Below, piece after piece: positions 38,127 to 47,507 of a DNA stretch of 63,751 bases. The DNA is taken from positions 2,257,449-2,321,199 of the forward strand of contig NZ_CACSIK010000001.1 of NCBI RefSeq assembly GCF_902705875.1, written 5' to 3'. The position numbers and the translations under genes were made by a program. Origin of the DNA: Zhongshania aliphaticivorans. Its GTDB lineage: Bacteria > Pseudomonadota > Gammaproteobacteria > Pseudomonadales > Spongiibacteraceae. The notes beneath the pieces are model-generated. The model did not search any database. It was not told the DNA's origin and worked only from the letters and a program-made list of their open reading frames with translations. Each line of letters opens with the position of its first letter. Position 1 is the first letter of the stretch.

Positions 38127-38552
38127 ATGACTGAACTCAGCGATGTACTTCAATTAATTCATAAACACGCCAATGCACTAGAAGCAGTGTTAATTGAAGA
38201 GGCAGGTCACCTAAAAGAGCCAACTTCAGTTGAGAAAATTGAAACTTTGGCGACTCAAAAAATGGACTTGGTACAAACCCTGGATCAATTAGCGGTCCGC
38301 CGCAAACAGTTAATACAAGTACCCGCTAATCTCGACTTACAAAATCAGGACACTGATTGGCAAAGCACCCTAGCCATATTGGCTCGCTGCCAAATTTTGA
38401 ACAATCAAGCTGGGGCCGACATTGCGGTACAGTCACGCTATAAACAACGTGCCTTGGATATTCTCAGTAATGCGCGAACAGAAACCCCGCTGTATAGTGC
38501 CAGTGGCGCCACTCGCACTGTCAGCGCTGGACAGGCACTAGGTAAAGCCTAA
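38127..38552 (+). CDS. flgN: Flagellar export chaperone FlgN
   Basis: Chaperone for FlgK and FlgL, 141 residues, all-helical, with ALEAVLIEEAGHLKEPTSVEKIETLATQKMDLVQTLDQL typical of the family. It starts five bases after flgM. Confidence 0.92.
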   Translation: MTELSDVLQLIHKHANALEAVLIEEAGHLKEPTSVEKIETLATQKMDLVQTLDQLAVRRKQLIQVPANLDLQNQDTDWQSTLAILARCQILNNQAGADIAVQSRYKQRALDILSNARTETPLYSASGATRTVSAGQALGKA

Positions 38553-38575
38553 CGCTAGTTTGCGTTAAAGGCTTA
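38544..38575. terminator. Possible bidirectional terminator between flgN and GNAT gene
   Basis: AAGCCT-AACGC pairs with GCGTT-(bulge)-AGGCTT around a six-base loop. It spans the stop codons of two convergent genes. The T-run is poor, so termination strength is uncertain. Confidence 0.35.
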
Positions 38576-39158
38576 ACTCCATATATAAATGATTATCTAA
38601 TTTCGCACTGTAGCTTTTATTTCTATTAACAAGCTTAAACCCCATTTGCTGATACAAACGAAGTGCGTTGGTGTTTTGTTCAGCAACGTCCAAGCTAAGG
38701 TAAGTCGCTCCCTTCTCCTCTGCCTTGGCTCTCATGAAATTAATCATCTTAGCCGCTATACCCTTCCCTTGATAAGCTGGATCGACAGCAACATGACAAA
38801 GATATAAACAATGCTTCCGAGGCGCTTTCATTAAACGCAACTCAAATAATAGCCCCTTCAAAATACCGCGCAAACCATAATTGCTAAAAACGGCCTTGGC
38901 GTTAGCCAAGAAGGTTCCGCCGTGGCTCGCGGCATCAAAACACCCAATTGTGCCAACAACTTCACCATCAAGTTCATACACATAATGATGACGGTGACTA
39001 AACATCGTTTTTGTCTTAGCGAATTCTGCACTCAAAAAATCAATCACGCTTGGTCCGTGACGACGATTAAAAATATGCTCAAACGCGGCAGGTCCAGAAG
39101 AATAAACTAGACCACAAGCCTGTTCCTTATCACTGCTTACAGCTTTTCGTATCATCAT
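38565..39158 (-). CDS. GNAT-family N-acetyltransferase
   Basis: Acetyl-CoA-dependent acetyltransferase of 197 residues. The acetyl-CoA loop is in HVAVDPAYQGKGIAAKMI (about residue 125), and ALRLYQQMGFKLV is the usual C-terminal motif. Substrate is unknown. It converges on flgN and diverges from the second zwf, with no operon partner. Confidence 0.85.
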   Translation of the reverse strand: MMIRKAVSSDKEQACGLVYSSGPAAFEHIFNRRHGPSVIDFLSAEFAKTKTMFSHRHHYVYELDGEVVGTIGCFDAASHGGTFLANAKAVFSNYGLRGILKGLLFELRLMKAPRKHCLYLCHVAVDPAYQGKGIAAKMINFMRAKAEEKGATYLSLDVAEQNTNALRLYQQMGFKLVNRNKSYSAKLDNHLYMELSL

Positions 39159-39338
39159 AGCGTCTCTTTAGGGTCCAAGCCCTGTAGATGGTATGTCTAG
39201 TTTGAGGGCCAAAAACGCTTATTGATAGTGTTAATAAACCTAAAAACATTCTATGCTGAAATAAAATGACAGTCATTTTCCGCTTGCAACAAACTCTCAG
39301 TACTACGATTAACCCTGTTAAAACGGAAGCACATCGTG

Positions 39339-40799
39339 ATGAATAACTCCTCTGCATCCCAACTGGTTATTTTTGGTGGCACCGGCGATCTAGCGCTACG
39401 CAAACTCCAACCCGCACTTTACAAACTCCAACGCGAAGGCCTACTTGATGATGTCACCACGATTATTGCCTTAGGTCGCAGTGCCAATAGCAACGACAAC
39501 TACCGCTCGCAAGTGAAAACTAAGATGCAGGAGTTTTTACCTAAGCACTTCTGGAGCGAACAGCACTGGCAAGCCTTCGCCGCAAAATTACGCTATATCA
39601 GCTTGGACGTTAATACCTTGAAGGACTATCACGTATTAGCCGACGCCATACATCAATACCCTAATAGCCGCACGGTATTTTACCTTGCTACCTTATCAAC
39701 ACTGTATACCAGCATATGCCGCAATTTACACAGTATCGGCGTAGTAGATCCCCGCTCCAGTGTTGTACTAGAAAAACCCTTAGGGCATGACTTAGCTAGC
39801 TGTACTGAAATAAACCACGAGGTATTACAGGTATTCCCCGAGAGTAATATTTTCCGTATCGATCATTACCTTGGCAAAGAGACCGTACAGAACTTATTAG
39901 TTTTGCGATTCGGCAATGCGCTTTTTGGCCCTTTGTGGAATAGTCAATATATAGACAACATTCAAATCACAGTAGCAGAAGATATTGGGGTAGAAGGCCG
40001 CGGTAATTTTTATGCGAAAACCGGTGCATTGCGGGACATGGTACAAAACCATATTTTGCAACTGCTGTGTTTAGTCGCCATGGAGCCTCCCGCCAACCTT
40101 CGCGCAGACACGATTCGCGATGAAAAAGTCAAAGTATTGCAGGCGCTTCGTCCAATCACCGTTGACAATGTCAAAGCCAAAACCGTACGTGGGCAATATA
40201 CAGCCGGCGTGGTAAAAACAACGGCGGTGTCCGCCTTCTTGGATGAAGCCGGATTTGAAGACAGCAGCAACACAGAAACCTTTGTCGCGCTGCAAGCCGA
40301 TGTACACAATTGGCGCTGGGAAGGCACGCCATTTTACCTGCGCACGGGCAAGCGTTTAACGCGACGCTATTCTGAGATTATTGTTGAGTTAAAAAAGCAC
40401 CCTTTCAGCTTATTTGAAGGCGACCCCAATGACCTGCCAAATAAATTGGTGATTCGCTTACAGCCTGAAGAAAATATCACCCTATATAAAGTGAATAAAA
40501 AACCGGGGCTGGGCCGACAATTGAAACTTGAACAGGTTGAGCTCAACCTAGACGCCGACATACACGACGAGCTGCAAGCACATGAAGCTTATGAACGGCT
40601 GTTGCTGGATGTATTAGAGGGCGATCAGACCCTCTTTATGCGCCGTGATGAAGTTGAAGCCTGTTGGGCATGGGTGGATAGTATTATTGACGCTTGGCAA
40701 AATGCGGGCACTAAAGCCAAGCCTTATTCGGCTGGCTCTATGGGGCCCAATGCGTCTCTCGCTTTACCCGAAAAAAGTGGGAGGAGCTGGCACGAATAA
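39339..40799 (+). CDS. zwf: Second glucose-6-phosphate 1-dehydrogenase
   Basis: Paralogue of the ED-operon zwf, 486 residues. IFGGTGDLALRKLQPALYKLQ is the nucleotide motif and RIDHYLGKETVQNLLVLRFGNALF the active-site block. The ATG is preceded directly by an in-frame GTG; GGAA lies about ten bases upstream. No HexR box was found before it, unlike the ED operon copy. It converges on an Eda-like gene with 52 bases between. It may provide oxidative flux independent of HexR, for instance for NADPH. Confidence 0.94.
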   Translation: MNNSSASQLVIFGGTGDLALRKLQPALYKLQREGLLDDVTTIIALGRSANSNDNYRSQVKTKMQEFLPKHFWSEQHWQAFAAKLRYISLDVNTLKDYHVLADAIHQYPNSRTVFYLATLSTLYTSICRNLHSIGVVDPRSSVVLEKPLGHDLASCTEINHEVLQVFPESNIFRIDHYLGKETVQNLLVLRFGNALFGPLWNSQYIDNIQITVAEDIGVEGRGNFYAKTGALRDMVQNHILQLLCLVAMEPPANLRADTIRDEKVKVLQALRPITVDNVKAKTVRGQYTAGVVKTTAVSAFLDEAGFEDSSNTETFVALQADVHNWRWEGTPFYLRTGKRLTRRYSEIIVELKKHPFSLFEGDPNDLPNKLVIRLQPEENITLYKVNKKPGLGRQLKLEQVELNLDADIHDELQAHEAYERLLLDVLEGDQTLFMRRDEVEACWAWVDSIIDAWQNAGTKAKPYSAGSMGPNASLALPEKSGRSWHE

Positions 40800-40851
40800 C
40801 CCCTATTACAAAGACGCTGTGTCATGGTGGCCATTTAAACTTGGCAGAGGT

Positions 40852-41469
40852 TTAGCCATATATCTGCCTGAGCATAGCTAAAATATCATCACGGTTACTC
40901 GTAATTGCCTGCTCACTAGGGACCATCCAACTCCCCCCTACACAGGCCACTTTTTCAAGCACCAAATAATCGAGGTAATCAGTGGCGGATATACCACCTG
41001 CAGGATAAAAAGTGACATCGGGAAACGCAGCAGAAAGTGACTCTAATAAGCTAGCGCCCCCCACATTTGCAGCAGGGAAACAACTAAGTACACGATGCTC
41101 TTCATTCATCGCAGCCATTATCTCGCTGGCAGTGGCTACGCCGGGAATATAGGGCGTTAAGGTCTTTCTAGCGAGTATCGACAACTCTTGAGAAAAACCC
41201 GGGCTAACGGCGAAATCAGCTTCATCTGCTACCCGCAACATCTGCCTGCGACTTAGCACTGACCCAACGCCGACCTTGGCAAAGGGCATCATGTCTTTAC
41301 ACAGTTTTACCATCTGCCAAGCTTGACGATCGCTAAGTGTTATTTGTATCGCGGGTATTTTGGCCTCGGCAAACAACTCAGCACAAGCTTGTGCATGACC
41401 CATTGAACTAAAGTTAGCAACGGCCATCACCGGTGCTGCGCCTTGTAAAACTCTCAGCGCATCGCTCAT
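40852..41469 (-). CDS. KDPG-aldolase-like protein lacking catalytic residues
   Basis: Homologue of Eda with 205 residues that aligns end to end with the eda product of this window (PVMAV, VGVGSV, SPGF, IPGV, FYPAGG, CVGGSW). The key residues are changed: the EVTLRT motif reads QITLSD (Glu to Gln42, Arg to Ser46), and the Schiff-base Lys of LKFFPAE is Ser129 in LSCFPAA. It should not catalyse the class I aldol cleavage. Its fold and phosphate site seem kept, so a regulatory or new catalytic role is possible. The ATG at 41469 has GGAGG six bases upstream, which shows an intact gene. Confidence 0.85.
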   Translation of the reverse strand: MSDALRVLQGAAPVMAVANFSSMGHAQACAELFAEAKIPAIQITLSDRQAWQMVKLCKDMMPFAKVGVGSVLSRRQMLRVADEADFAVSPGFSQELSILARKTLTPYIPGVATASEIMAAMNEEHRVLSCFPAANVGGASLLESLSAAFPDVTFYPAGGISATDYLDYLVLEKVACVGGSWMVPSEQAITSNRDDILAMLRQIYG

Positions 41470-41581
41470 CAAAATCCTCCCAGGGCTATTTATAGCTCGC
41501 AGGCATTAATTTAAATGACTGCCACATTGTCTTGCACCACTCTACAGATTGAGGGGCAGCAATAGCAACCTCAGAGAAGGA

Positions 41582-42736
41582 TCAATCTAAAGTTCGCTTA
41601 TAACGAAGCATTGCGATTAAAACGACGACCACCATAAAAACAACAATCGCGACTAACTCGCCTCGTAAGTCATTAAAACCAGCACCCTTCAACATAATCC
41701 CACGTACAACTCTAAGGAAGTGGGTTAAGGGCAAACCCTCGCCAATGATTTGTGCCCACAAAGGCATTCCTCGAAACGGGAACATAAAACCAGACAACAA
41801 CATTGAGGGCAAAAAGAAAAACACCGTCAATTGCATGGCTTGAATTTGTGTTTTAGCAATCGTCGAAAAGGTAAATCCCAGCGCCAAATTAGCAATAATA
41901 AAAAGGGCAACGCTGATCAACAATAAGCCAATGCTGCCAACGAAAGGTACGGAGAACATCCAGTGCGCAACACATAAAACAATCACTGTCTGTACGGCCC
42001 CGACACCCAGAAAGGGTAGGATTTTACCGATCATCACCTCTAAGGGAGTGCCTGGCATAGCCAATAGATTTTCCATTGTGCCGCGCTCGGTTTCCCGCGT
42101 CATGGCGACCCCCGTAATCATCACTAAGGTCATTGTTAATATGACGCCAAGCAGGCCAGGAACAATATTGTATTGAGTGATACCTTCAGGGTTATAACGT
42201 GGATGAACTACCACCTCCACGGGACCGGCATCGCCCTGTAAATGCGATAAAGCACCTGTTAAATCTTTACTCAAAGCTTGGCTGACAATGGTATTAATTC
42301 TGCCTATAGCGTTCGAGGCTGCCACCGGATCAGTGGCATCCGCCGCCACCAATAACGAGGGCCGCTCCCCTCTGATTAAACGCTTGGTAAATCCGCTAGG
42401 AATTTCAATAACAAATACCGCGTCACCGCTGGCAAGCAAATGCTCGGCACTACGTGAATCTGCAATTTCTGTATTTATATCAAAATATTCAGAATGCACT
42501 AAACCGGTAACAATACTCCGAACTTGCGGGGTGTATTCCTCTATATGTACCGCCGTTGGTAAATGTTTTGGGTCGGTGTTGATGGCGTAACCAAACAATA
42601 CCAACTCTAAAATAGGGATAGCTAACATCACCGCAAAGGTTAATCTGTCTCTGCGCATTTGAATTAGCTCTTTAACAAACACCGCATTGATTCGCGTAAA
42701 ATTTAATCCCCGCTTACGAACGTGCTGGCGACTCAT
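41582..42736 (-). CDS. ABC-2 type exporter permease
   Basis: Membrane subunit of 384 residues: one N-terminal helix (FAVMLAIPILELVLFGYAI), a large periplasmic domain (about 50-175) and five helices in the C-terminal half with the ABC-2 motif GTMENLLAMPGTPLEVMIGKILP. It resembles the YbhS/YbhR or YhhJ group. Its start overlaps the ATPase stop by four bases. With the ATPase and HlyD-type gene it would form a tripartite drug or metabolite exporter; an outer-membrane TolC-like partner is not nearby. Confidence 0.9.
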   Translation of the reverse strand: MSRQHVRKRGLNFTRINAVFVKELIQMRRDRLTFAVMLAIPILELVLFGYAINTDPKHLPTAVHIEEYTPQVRSIVTGLVHSEYFDINTEIADSRSAEHLLASGDAVFVIEIPSGFTKRLIRGERPSLLVAADATDPVAASNAIGRINTIVSQALSKDLTGALSHLQGDAGPVEVVVHPRYNPEGITQYNIVPGLLGVILTMTLVMITGVAMTRETERGTMENLLAMPGTPLEVMIGKILPFLGVGAVQTVIVLCVAHWMFSVPFVGSIGLLLISVALFIIANLALGFTFSTIAKTQIQAMQLTVFFFLPSMLLSGFMFPFRGMPLWAQIIGEGLPLTHFLRVVRGIMLKGAGFNDLRGELVAIVVFMVVVVLIAMLRYKRTLD

Positions 42737-43662
42737 ACGTGACTCCGCTGATCCGCTCCAGACTCACTCATCAAAGCAATAAACACATCTTCTAAACTAG
42801 GGCGAATTTCCTGCCAGTGATAACCTTTATCGGCAACAGACTGCATAGCCTGTTCTAATAAAACTCGGTCATGGCCACTGATGTGTAGACCTGCCCCAAA
42901 ATAAGCAGCGTATTCAACTCCTTCTCGGCTAGCCAGCAATGGTTCCAAGCTCCGAACCTGTGGTCCTTCTGCGCGAAAACTAATTAAGCCTGATTGATCA
43001 ACAATATCCGGAACCGTACCCTCTGTGATCAAGTTGCCATGTGCGAGATAAGCGATATGGTCACAGCGCTCCGCTTCATCCATATAATGAGTGGACACCA
43101 GCACGGTCATACCTTGATTTGACAGCCTATGTATCTGGTCCCAGAAATCTCTACGCGCCTGAGGGTCAACACCTGCAGTAGGCTCATCAAGTAATAACAA
43201 TTCGGGTTCATGCATGGTAACCGCAGCCAATGCCAAGCGTTGCTTCCAGCCCCCAGATAAAGCCTCTGTTAATTGATGCTGACGGTGCTCTAAACCTAGA
43301 ACTTCTAAGGTGTTATTTACACAGCGGCGGCGATGTTTTAACTCGTAAATACGGGCGACAAACTCTAGGTTTTCCCTCACCGTTAGTTCATTCCAAAATG
43401 AAAACTTCTGGGTCATATACCCAGTGTGACGTCGAATTAACTCGGCATCTCGACGGAGGTCATAGCCAAGACAACGCCCTTCCCCCGAACTTGCCTTTAG
43501 CAACCCACACAGCATTCTTATTGTCGTAGTTTTGCCGGATCCATTTGGCCCTAGAAAGCCCCAAACCTGCCCTTTAGGCAATTTTAAGCTCACATCATTA
43601 ACGGCTACTTTGTTGCCAAAATGCTTACTCAAGCCCTGAACATCAATGACAAGCTCAGTCAT
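42733..43662 (-). CDS. ABC exporter ATP-binding protein
   Basis: ATPase of 309 residues. Walker A is GPNGSGKTT, the signature is LSGGWKQRLALA and Walker B LLLLDEPTAGVDP, with the switch His in STHYMDE. A C-terminal extension follows as in the DrrA/YbhF type. The start overlaps the HlyD gene stop by eight bases. Confidence 0.93.
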   Translation of the reverse strand: MTELVIDVQGLSKHFGNKVAVNDVSLKLPKGQVWGFLGPNGSGKTTTIRMLCGLLKASSGEGRCLGYDLRRDAELIRRHTGYMTQKFSFWNELTVRENLEFVARIYELKHRRRCVNNTLEVLGLEHRQHQLTEALSGGWKQRLALAAVTMHEPELLLLDEPTAGVDPQARRDFWDQIHRLSNQGMTVLVSTHYMDEAERCDHIAYLAHGNLITEGTVPDIVDQSGLISFRAEGPQVRSLEPLLASREGVEYAAYFGAGLHISGHDRVLLEQAMQSVADKGYHWQEIRPSLEDVFIALMSESGADQRSHV

Positions 43663-44632
43663 TGCTCATGCCCGTTAACAGCACATCAACTGGCTGCCCT
43701 GGCCGTAAAGCACTGCCAGGCTTTAAAGCCGCTTCAATTAAAAATACCAGTTTTTGTCGCGAGGCCACGCTGTAAATAACGGGGGGCGTGTATTCTGGGC
43801 CGTTAGCGATATAGGCTACCTGCGCTGTTACAGGCTCAGTCACGCCATCTTGTTTTACAGATACTGTCATACCAATGGGAAAATTGGCTAACTTAGATTG
43901 CGGCACAAAAAATCTTACTTTTAAGGCATCGTCGGGGAGCAGTGCCAGTATTGGCGCTCCGGCTGCGACTTGCTCACCTTGTCGAAAGTAAACTTGCTCT
44001 ACTCTACCTGCGCGTCTTGCGTAAACAGTCCGCTGATCTAAACGCCATTGCGCGCTATCAACCGCTGTTTTAGTAATATTTAAAGCCGCTTTTGCGGCGA
44101 CTATTGTATTTTCACGGGAAGCTGACTTGGCTAAGCGAATCTCTGCATCAATACTATCAACCCGCGCATCTGCGGCATTAAACTCTGCGATGGCCTGATC
44201 AACACTAGACTGAGCTGTCGCTCCTTTGGTTCGCAATGCTGCTAATCGACGCCGCTCTACCCCTGCCAGCGCCCTTGCAGCAATCGCTTCTTTGCGCTGA
44301 GCATTCAGGCGATTAATCTCATCAGGACGCGCGCCGGTTACCAAGTCTTGATATTGTGCCTGCGCTTTTTCGACTTGCTCTTTAGCTGCTTTTAATTCAA
44401 TAAATTGGCGAGTTTCATCAAGTGTCAATAAGACTTGACCCTCTTCAACCATATCTCCCTCACGTACCGCGTTCGTGGTAATCCAACCTGATTCCAAGGC
44501 GCTAACGTATACATATTCAGCCTCAATATAGCCACTAAATTGGTTCTCTGGTGATGAGTGTTCGCAAGCAAACAGGGTAATGACTGCAATACATACAGCG
44601 AGATACTTTAAAAAAGCCAATCCACGTTTCAT
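43655..44632 (-). CDS. HlyD-family periplasmic adaptor lipoprotein of the ABC exporter
   Basis: Membrane fusion protein of 325 residues. The signal ends in LFAC (Cys23), suggesting a lipoprotein. A biotinyl-lipoyl-like half (VSALESGWITTNAVREGDMVEEGQVLLTLDE) leads to a coiled-coil hairpin (about 75-185) and beta-barrel segments. It resembles YbhG/YhiI. It is first in the exporter operon. Confidence 0.9.
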   Translation of the reverse strand: MKRGLAFLKYLAVCIAVITLFACEHSSPENQFSGYIEAEYVYVSALESGWITTNAVREGDMVEEGQVLLTLDETRQFIELKAAKEQVEKAQAQYQDLVTGARPDEINRLNAQRKEAIAARALAGVERRRLAALRTKGATAQSSVDQAIAEFNAADARVDSIDAEIRLAKSASRENTIVAAKAALNITKTAVDSAQWRLDQRTVYARRAGRVEQVYFRQGEQVAAGAPILALLPDDALKVRFFVPQSKLANFPIGMTVSVKQDGVTEPVTAQVAYIANGPEYTPPVIYSVASRQKLVFLIEAALKPGSALRPGQPVDVLLTGMSND

Positions 44633-44709
44633 AAGCTACCTATACTCTATTCACCTTAGCACCGCTCTGAAGGCTATAAGTATTAAACTATGTGATGATA
44701 GCTAAAATC

Positions 44710-44743
44710 AAAAAGGCCAGACCGTTACCGGTCTGGCCTTTTT
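44710..44743 (-). terminator. Strong terminator after the PGLD-repeat gene
   Basis: GGCCAGACC (44715-44723) and GGTCTGGCC (44730-44738) form a perfect stem with a six-base loop, flanked by five A and five T. It can work in both directions but lies about 45 bases past the stop of the minus-strand repeat gene, which it isolates from the exporter operon. Confidence 0.9.
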
Positions 44744-44788
44744 AATGACTAAGCTATTACGTGGGCTAAGATACCCCCACGTTCAGGC

Positions 44789-46126
44789 TTAGATCGGTAG
44801 AGGTAGTGCATCTAAGCCAGGAATAGGTAGTGAATCTAAACCAGGTAGTGAGTCCAAACCTGGGATATCAGCACCGCCACCTAACGCCATCAAGTTAGTG
44901 GTCAAGTGATCTACCGTTAGTTGAAGCTGATCACCAACCAAAAAGATATTAGCTTGAATCACTGCTGGATCTGCACCTGGCAATGCGTCAACAACATCAG
45001 TCAACATGTCAGTAACACCATCGAAGCCAGCAACATCATTTAGTGTAGTATCTAAAGTGAAGGTAAGTTGCAGTAGCTTCTCAGTACCAGCAGCCAGGTC
45101 AAATGGTAGCGCATCCAAACCCGGAACTCCGCCTGAATCACCGCCTAAACCAGGAATAGGCAAAGCATCCAAGCCTGGAATTGGCAACGCGTCTAAACTT
45201 GGCACACCACCATCTGCCAGACTATCAAGCCCTGGAATAGGTAATGCATCTAAACCAGGTACGGCAGCCGCATCTGCATCACCGGCAACAGCTAATGAGT
45301 CTAAAGGAAGCGCATCAAGCCCTGGAATGGGTAGTGAATCTAAACCAGGCATTTCAGCACCGCCGCCATCCAAACCAGGAATAGGTAAACCTAATCCAGT
45401 AAGAATATCTAAACCAGGCAAGGCATCTAGACCAGGAATCGCATCGCCACCACCTAATTCCATAAGATTTGACGTTAAGTGATCTACGGTTGCTCTAGTT
45501 TGCACGCCGATTTCATAAAAGTCGGTTTGAAGCAGCTCTACATCACCCGTCGGCAATGAGTCGATAAGGTCAGTCACATTGTCGGTAATACCATCAATAC
45601 CCGCAACATCATTAAGTGCAATGTCTAGCGTTGATGTCAGTTGCAATAATTTTTCTGTACCGGCAGCAAGATCAAAAGGCAAGGCATCTAATCCGGGTAC
45701 ACCGCCATCAGAGCCACCACCATCAGCACCTGGAATCGGCAACGCATCCAACCCTGGAATTGGCAACGCATCTAAACCTGGAAGGCCGCCACCCGCTAAA
45801 GCATCAAGCCCTGGGATTGGCAAAGCATCTAAACCAGGTAATCCTGCATCGCCACTGTCGTCGCCGCTCGGAATTGGTAAGGCGTCAAGGCCGGGTAATG
45901 CATCCAAACCTGGTAGCGAGTCTAAGCCTGGCAAGCCACCATCGGATAAAGCACCAAGCTGGTTATCGATCTCAACCAGCTGGATTACCAATGCATCTAT
46001 AGGTGTACCAGCGGTAGCATCAGAGATTGGCGTAATGACAACAGCCAATGGACCAGCTTGCACTGCGCTAGCTGTACCGATTAAACCTGCCATTAATGTT
46101 TTCTTGAATAACTGAGTTTTTTTCAT
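44789..46126 (-). CDS. Secreted PGLD(A/S)LP-repeat protein
   Basis: Not recognised as a known family; 445 residues. A Sec signal ends in AVQA (about residue 24), with no lipobox and no membrane segment after it. The mature protein has no Cys and is acidic. By my count it has about 20 PGLD units, mostly PGLD(A/S)LP or PIPGLDALP, in blocks at 66-150, 229-341 and 422-445. Between them lie two copies of a helical module (151-226 and 342-417, offset 191 residues) sharing FDLAAGTEKLLQLT, LNDVAG and TVDHLT.NLM.LGGG. The start at 46126 gives a canonical n-region; an ATG five codons earlier is possible. It is monocistronic, with its own terminator. Function unknown. Confidence 0.85.
   Translation of the reverse strand: MKKTQLFKKTLMAGLIGTASAVQAGPLAVVITPISDATAGTPIDALVIQLVEIDNQLGALSDGGLPGLDSLPGLDALPGLDALPIPSGDDSGDAGLPGLDALPIPGLDALAGGGLPGLDALPIPGLDALPIPGADGGGSDGGVPGLDALPFDLAAGTEKLLQLTSTLDIALNDVAGIDGITDNVTDLIDSLPTGDVELLQTDFYEIGVQTRATVDHLTSNLMELGGGDAIPGLDALPGLDILTGLGLPIPGLDGGGAEMPGLDSLPIPGLDALPLDSLAVAGDADAAAVPGLDALPIPGLDSLADGGVPSLDALPIPGLDALPIPGLGGDSGGVPGLDALPFDLAAGTEKLLQLTFTLDTTLNDVAGFDGVTDMLTDVVDALPGADPAVIQANIFLVGDQLQLTVDHLTTNLMALGGGADIPGLDSLPGLDSLPIPGLDALPLPI
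44792..45931 (-). repeat. In-frame repeats of the PGLD gene
   Basis: Short 21- to 27-base coding repeats encode PGLD(A/S)LP(IP) and are interrupted by two larger copies of about 255 bases (45449-45703 and 44876-45130). All repeats stay in frame, and synonymous codons vary between units, which points to selection on the protein. Confidence 0.85.
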
Positions 46127-46428
46127 GATTCGCGCGCTCATATTAAATTTTTATCGTGTTGCGTCCTGCACAGTATAAATGACTGACGCTTGTTCTGTGC
46201 TGCGATAGTAAGGGTTTATACCTACCCAAAAATGTGCTCTAGTTCACACTTTAAAAATTCACCAAGTTGAAGGAAAACAACACAATCACACCTCATGTTA
46301 CGTAGAGTATTAGCATGAATCCTCAAACAACCCTACAGCCCCCGTCGCACGTAACTTTTCATTAAAGAGCATGAAGCACCAACTCAATACACCAAGTGAA
46401 ATAGTGGCCTTAATCTGGCACAGAAACC

Positions 46429-47340
46429 TTACCAATGTTTGGCAATAAACTCACAAAGTTTATTACGCGCAATCTTACTGTCTGGCAGCATTGCCATTAA
46501 CTGTATGTCATGGCAATGCCCAGGCCATAAATCTATCTCGACAGGCACACCCGCTTCGCGGGCCTTCTGTGCACCTAACACGGCTACATCGCGGAGTAAT
46601 TCTGTACTACTCGCGGAGAAATACATTGGCGGATAGCCATCAAAAGAGGCTAACAATGGGGAAACCACAGGGTCATTTGCATCATAGCCCGCCAGATACA
46701 GACTACGGAAAAATAGAAATGAGCTGAGTCGAAACATGGGGTCTCGACCTTCATTCTCATAAAGCGAAGGGACTGAAAGCGTCCAATCACCAGCCGGCGA
46801 CAGCAAGCTAGCGGACGACGGCATGGCTAGGCCTGCAAGACGAATTTTGACCAAAATTGACAGTAATAAACCGCCACCGGCAGAATCTCCCAGCAGGGCG
46901 ATGCGATCAGCCGATACGCCGCGATCAAGAAGCGCCTGGTAGCTTTCAAAGCAATCATCAATCGCGGCAGGATGCGGATCTTCTGGGGCCAAGCGGTAGT
47001 CCGGCAAGACACCTATCGCACTAAGGTTAGTGCAGACCGCTGACAGCATTTCTCTATGACTATTGGGAGATCGTAAGCAATACGCGCCACCATGAAAGAA
47101 CAATACATGCTTGGCCGAACACTCTTCTTCTGCAAAGTCCAACGGTTGCAGAACATCCACCTGGCAATGGGTTTGTGCTATCTGCTTAATTCGACATAAA
47201 CGCTCTGCCTTACCCTCAGCGCGCTTATCTATTTTAGCGAAACGTAGGCGTAGTGCCGTCAATTGACGCATATTCGAAATCGGCCGCCGTATTAACCTAA
47301 GCAACAAATTAAACAACCTACTGCGAATGCTCTGTTTCAT
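46429..47340 (-). CDS. Alpha/beta hydrolase of hormone-sensitive-lipase type (esterase)
   Basis: Esterase/lipase family IV protein of 303 residues. The oxyanion motif HGGAY (a variant of HGGG) lies near residue 82, the nucleophile elbow is GDSAGGG, the acid is probably Asp in the segment after SSTELLRDVAV, and the His is in PGHCHD. No signal peptide is evident, so it is cytoplasmic. Natural substrate is unknown. It has its own transcript next to the repeat gene on the same strand, 287 bases apart. Confidence 0.88.
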   Translation of the reverse strand: MKQSIRSRLFNLLLRLIRRPISNMRQLTALRLRFAKIDKRAEGKAERLCRIKQIAQTHCQVDVLQPLDFAEEECSAKHVLFFHGGAYCLRSPNSHREMLSAVCTNLSAIGVLPDYRLAPEDPHPAAIDDCFESYQALLDRGVSADRIALLGDSAGGGLLLSILVKIRLAGLAMPSSASLLSPAGDWTLSVPSLYENEGRDPMFRLSSFLFFRSLYLAGYDANDPVVSPLLASFDGYPPMYFSASSTELLRDVAVLGAQKAREAGVPVEIDLWPGHCHDIQLMAMLPDSKIARNKLCEFIAKHW

Positions 47341-47507
47341 TTTATATATCCCTATTAATCACTACCTTATTGTTCTCAATGAATCGCCACCCACGAAAAT
47401 CCGTCTGTTACAATAACACCTGTGAAGTTGATTTATCGAACGATTATTAGCAATGTCAGCCGGTCATGCACCAGACAAAAGCTACACAACACTGAGGAGC
47501 AACAAGT

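Noticed and set aside
44792..45931. CRISPR-like or minisatellite appearance of the short repeats
   Set aside because: Spacing is irregular, there are no unique spacers of constant length and no cas genes; all units are in frame with a protein.
45006..46115. Long plus-strand frames opposite the PGLD-repeat gene, rich in Ser, Lys and Pro
   Set aside because: They are reverse-strand mirrors of the repeat units; the minus strand has the signal peptide, variable synonymous codons and terminator.
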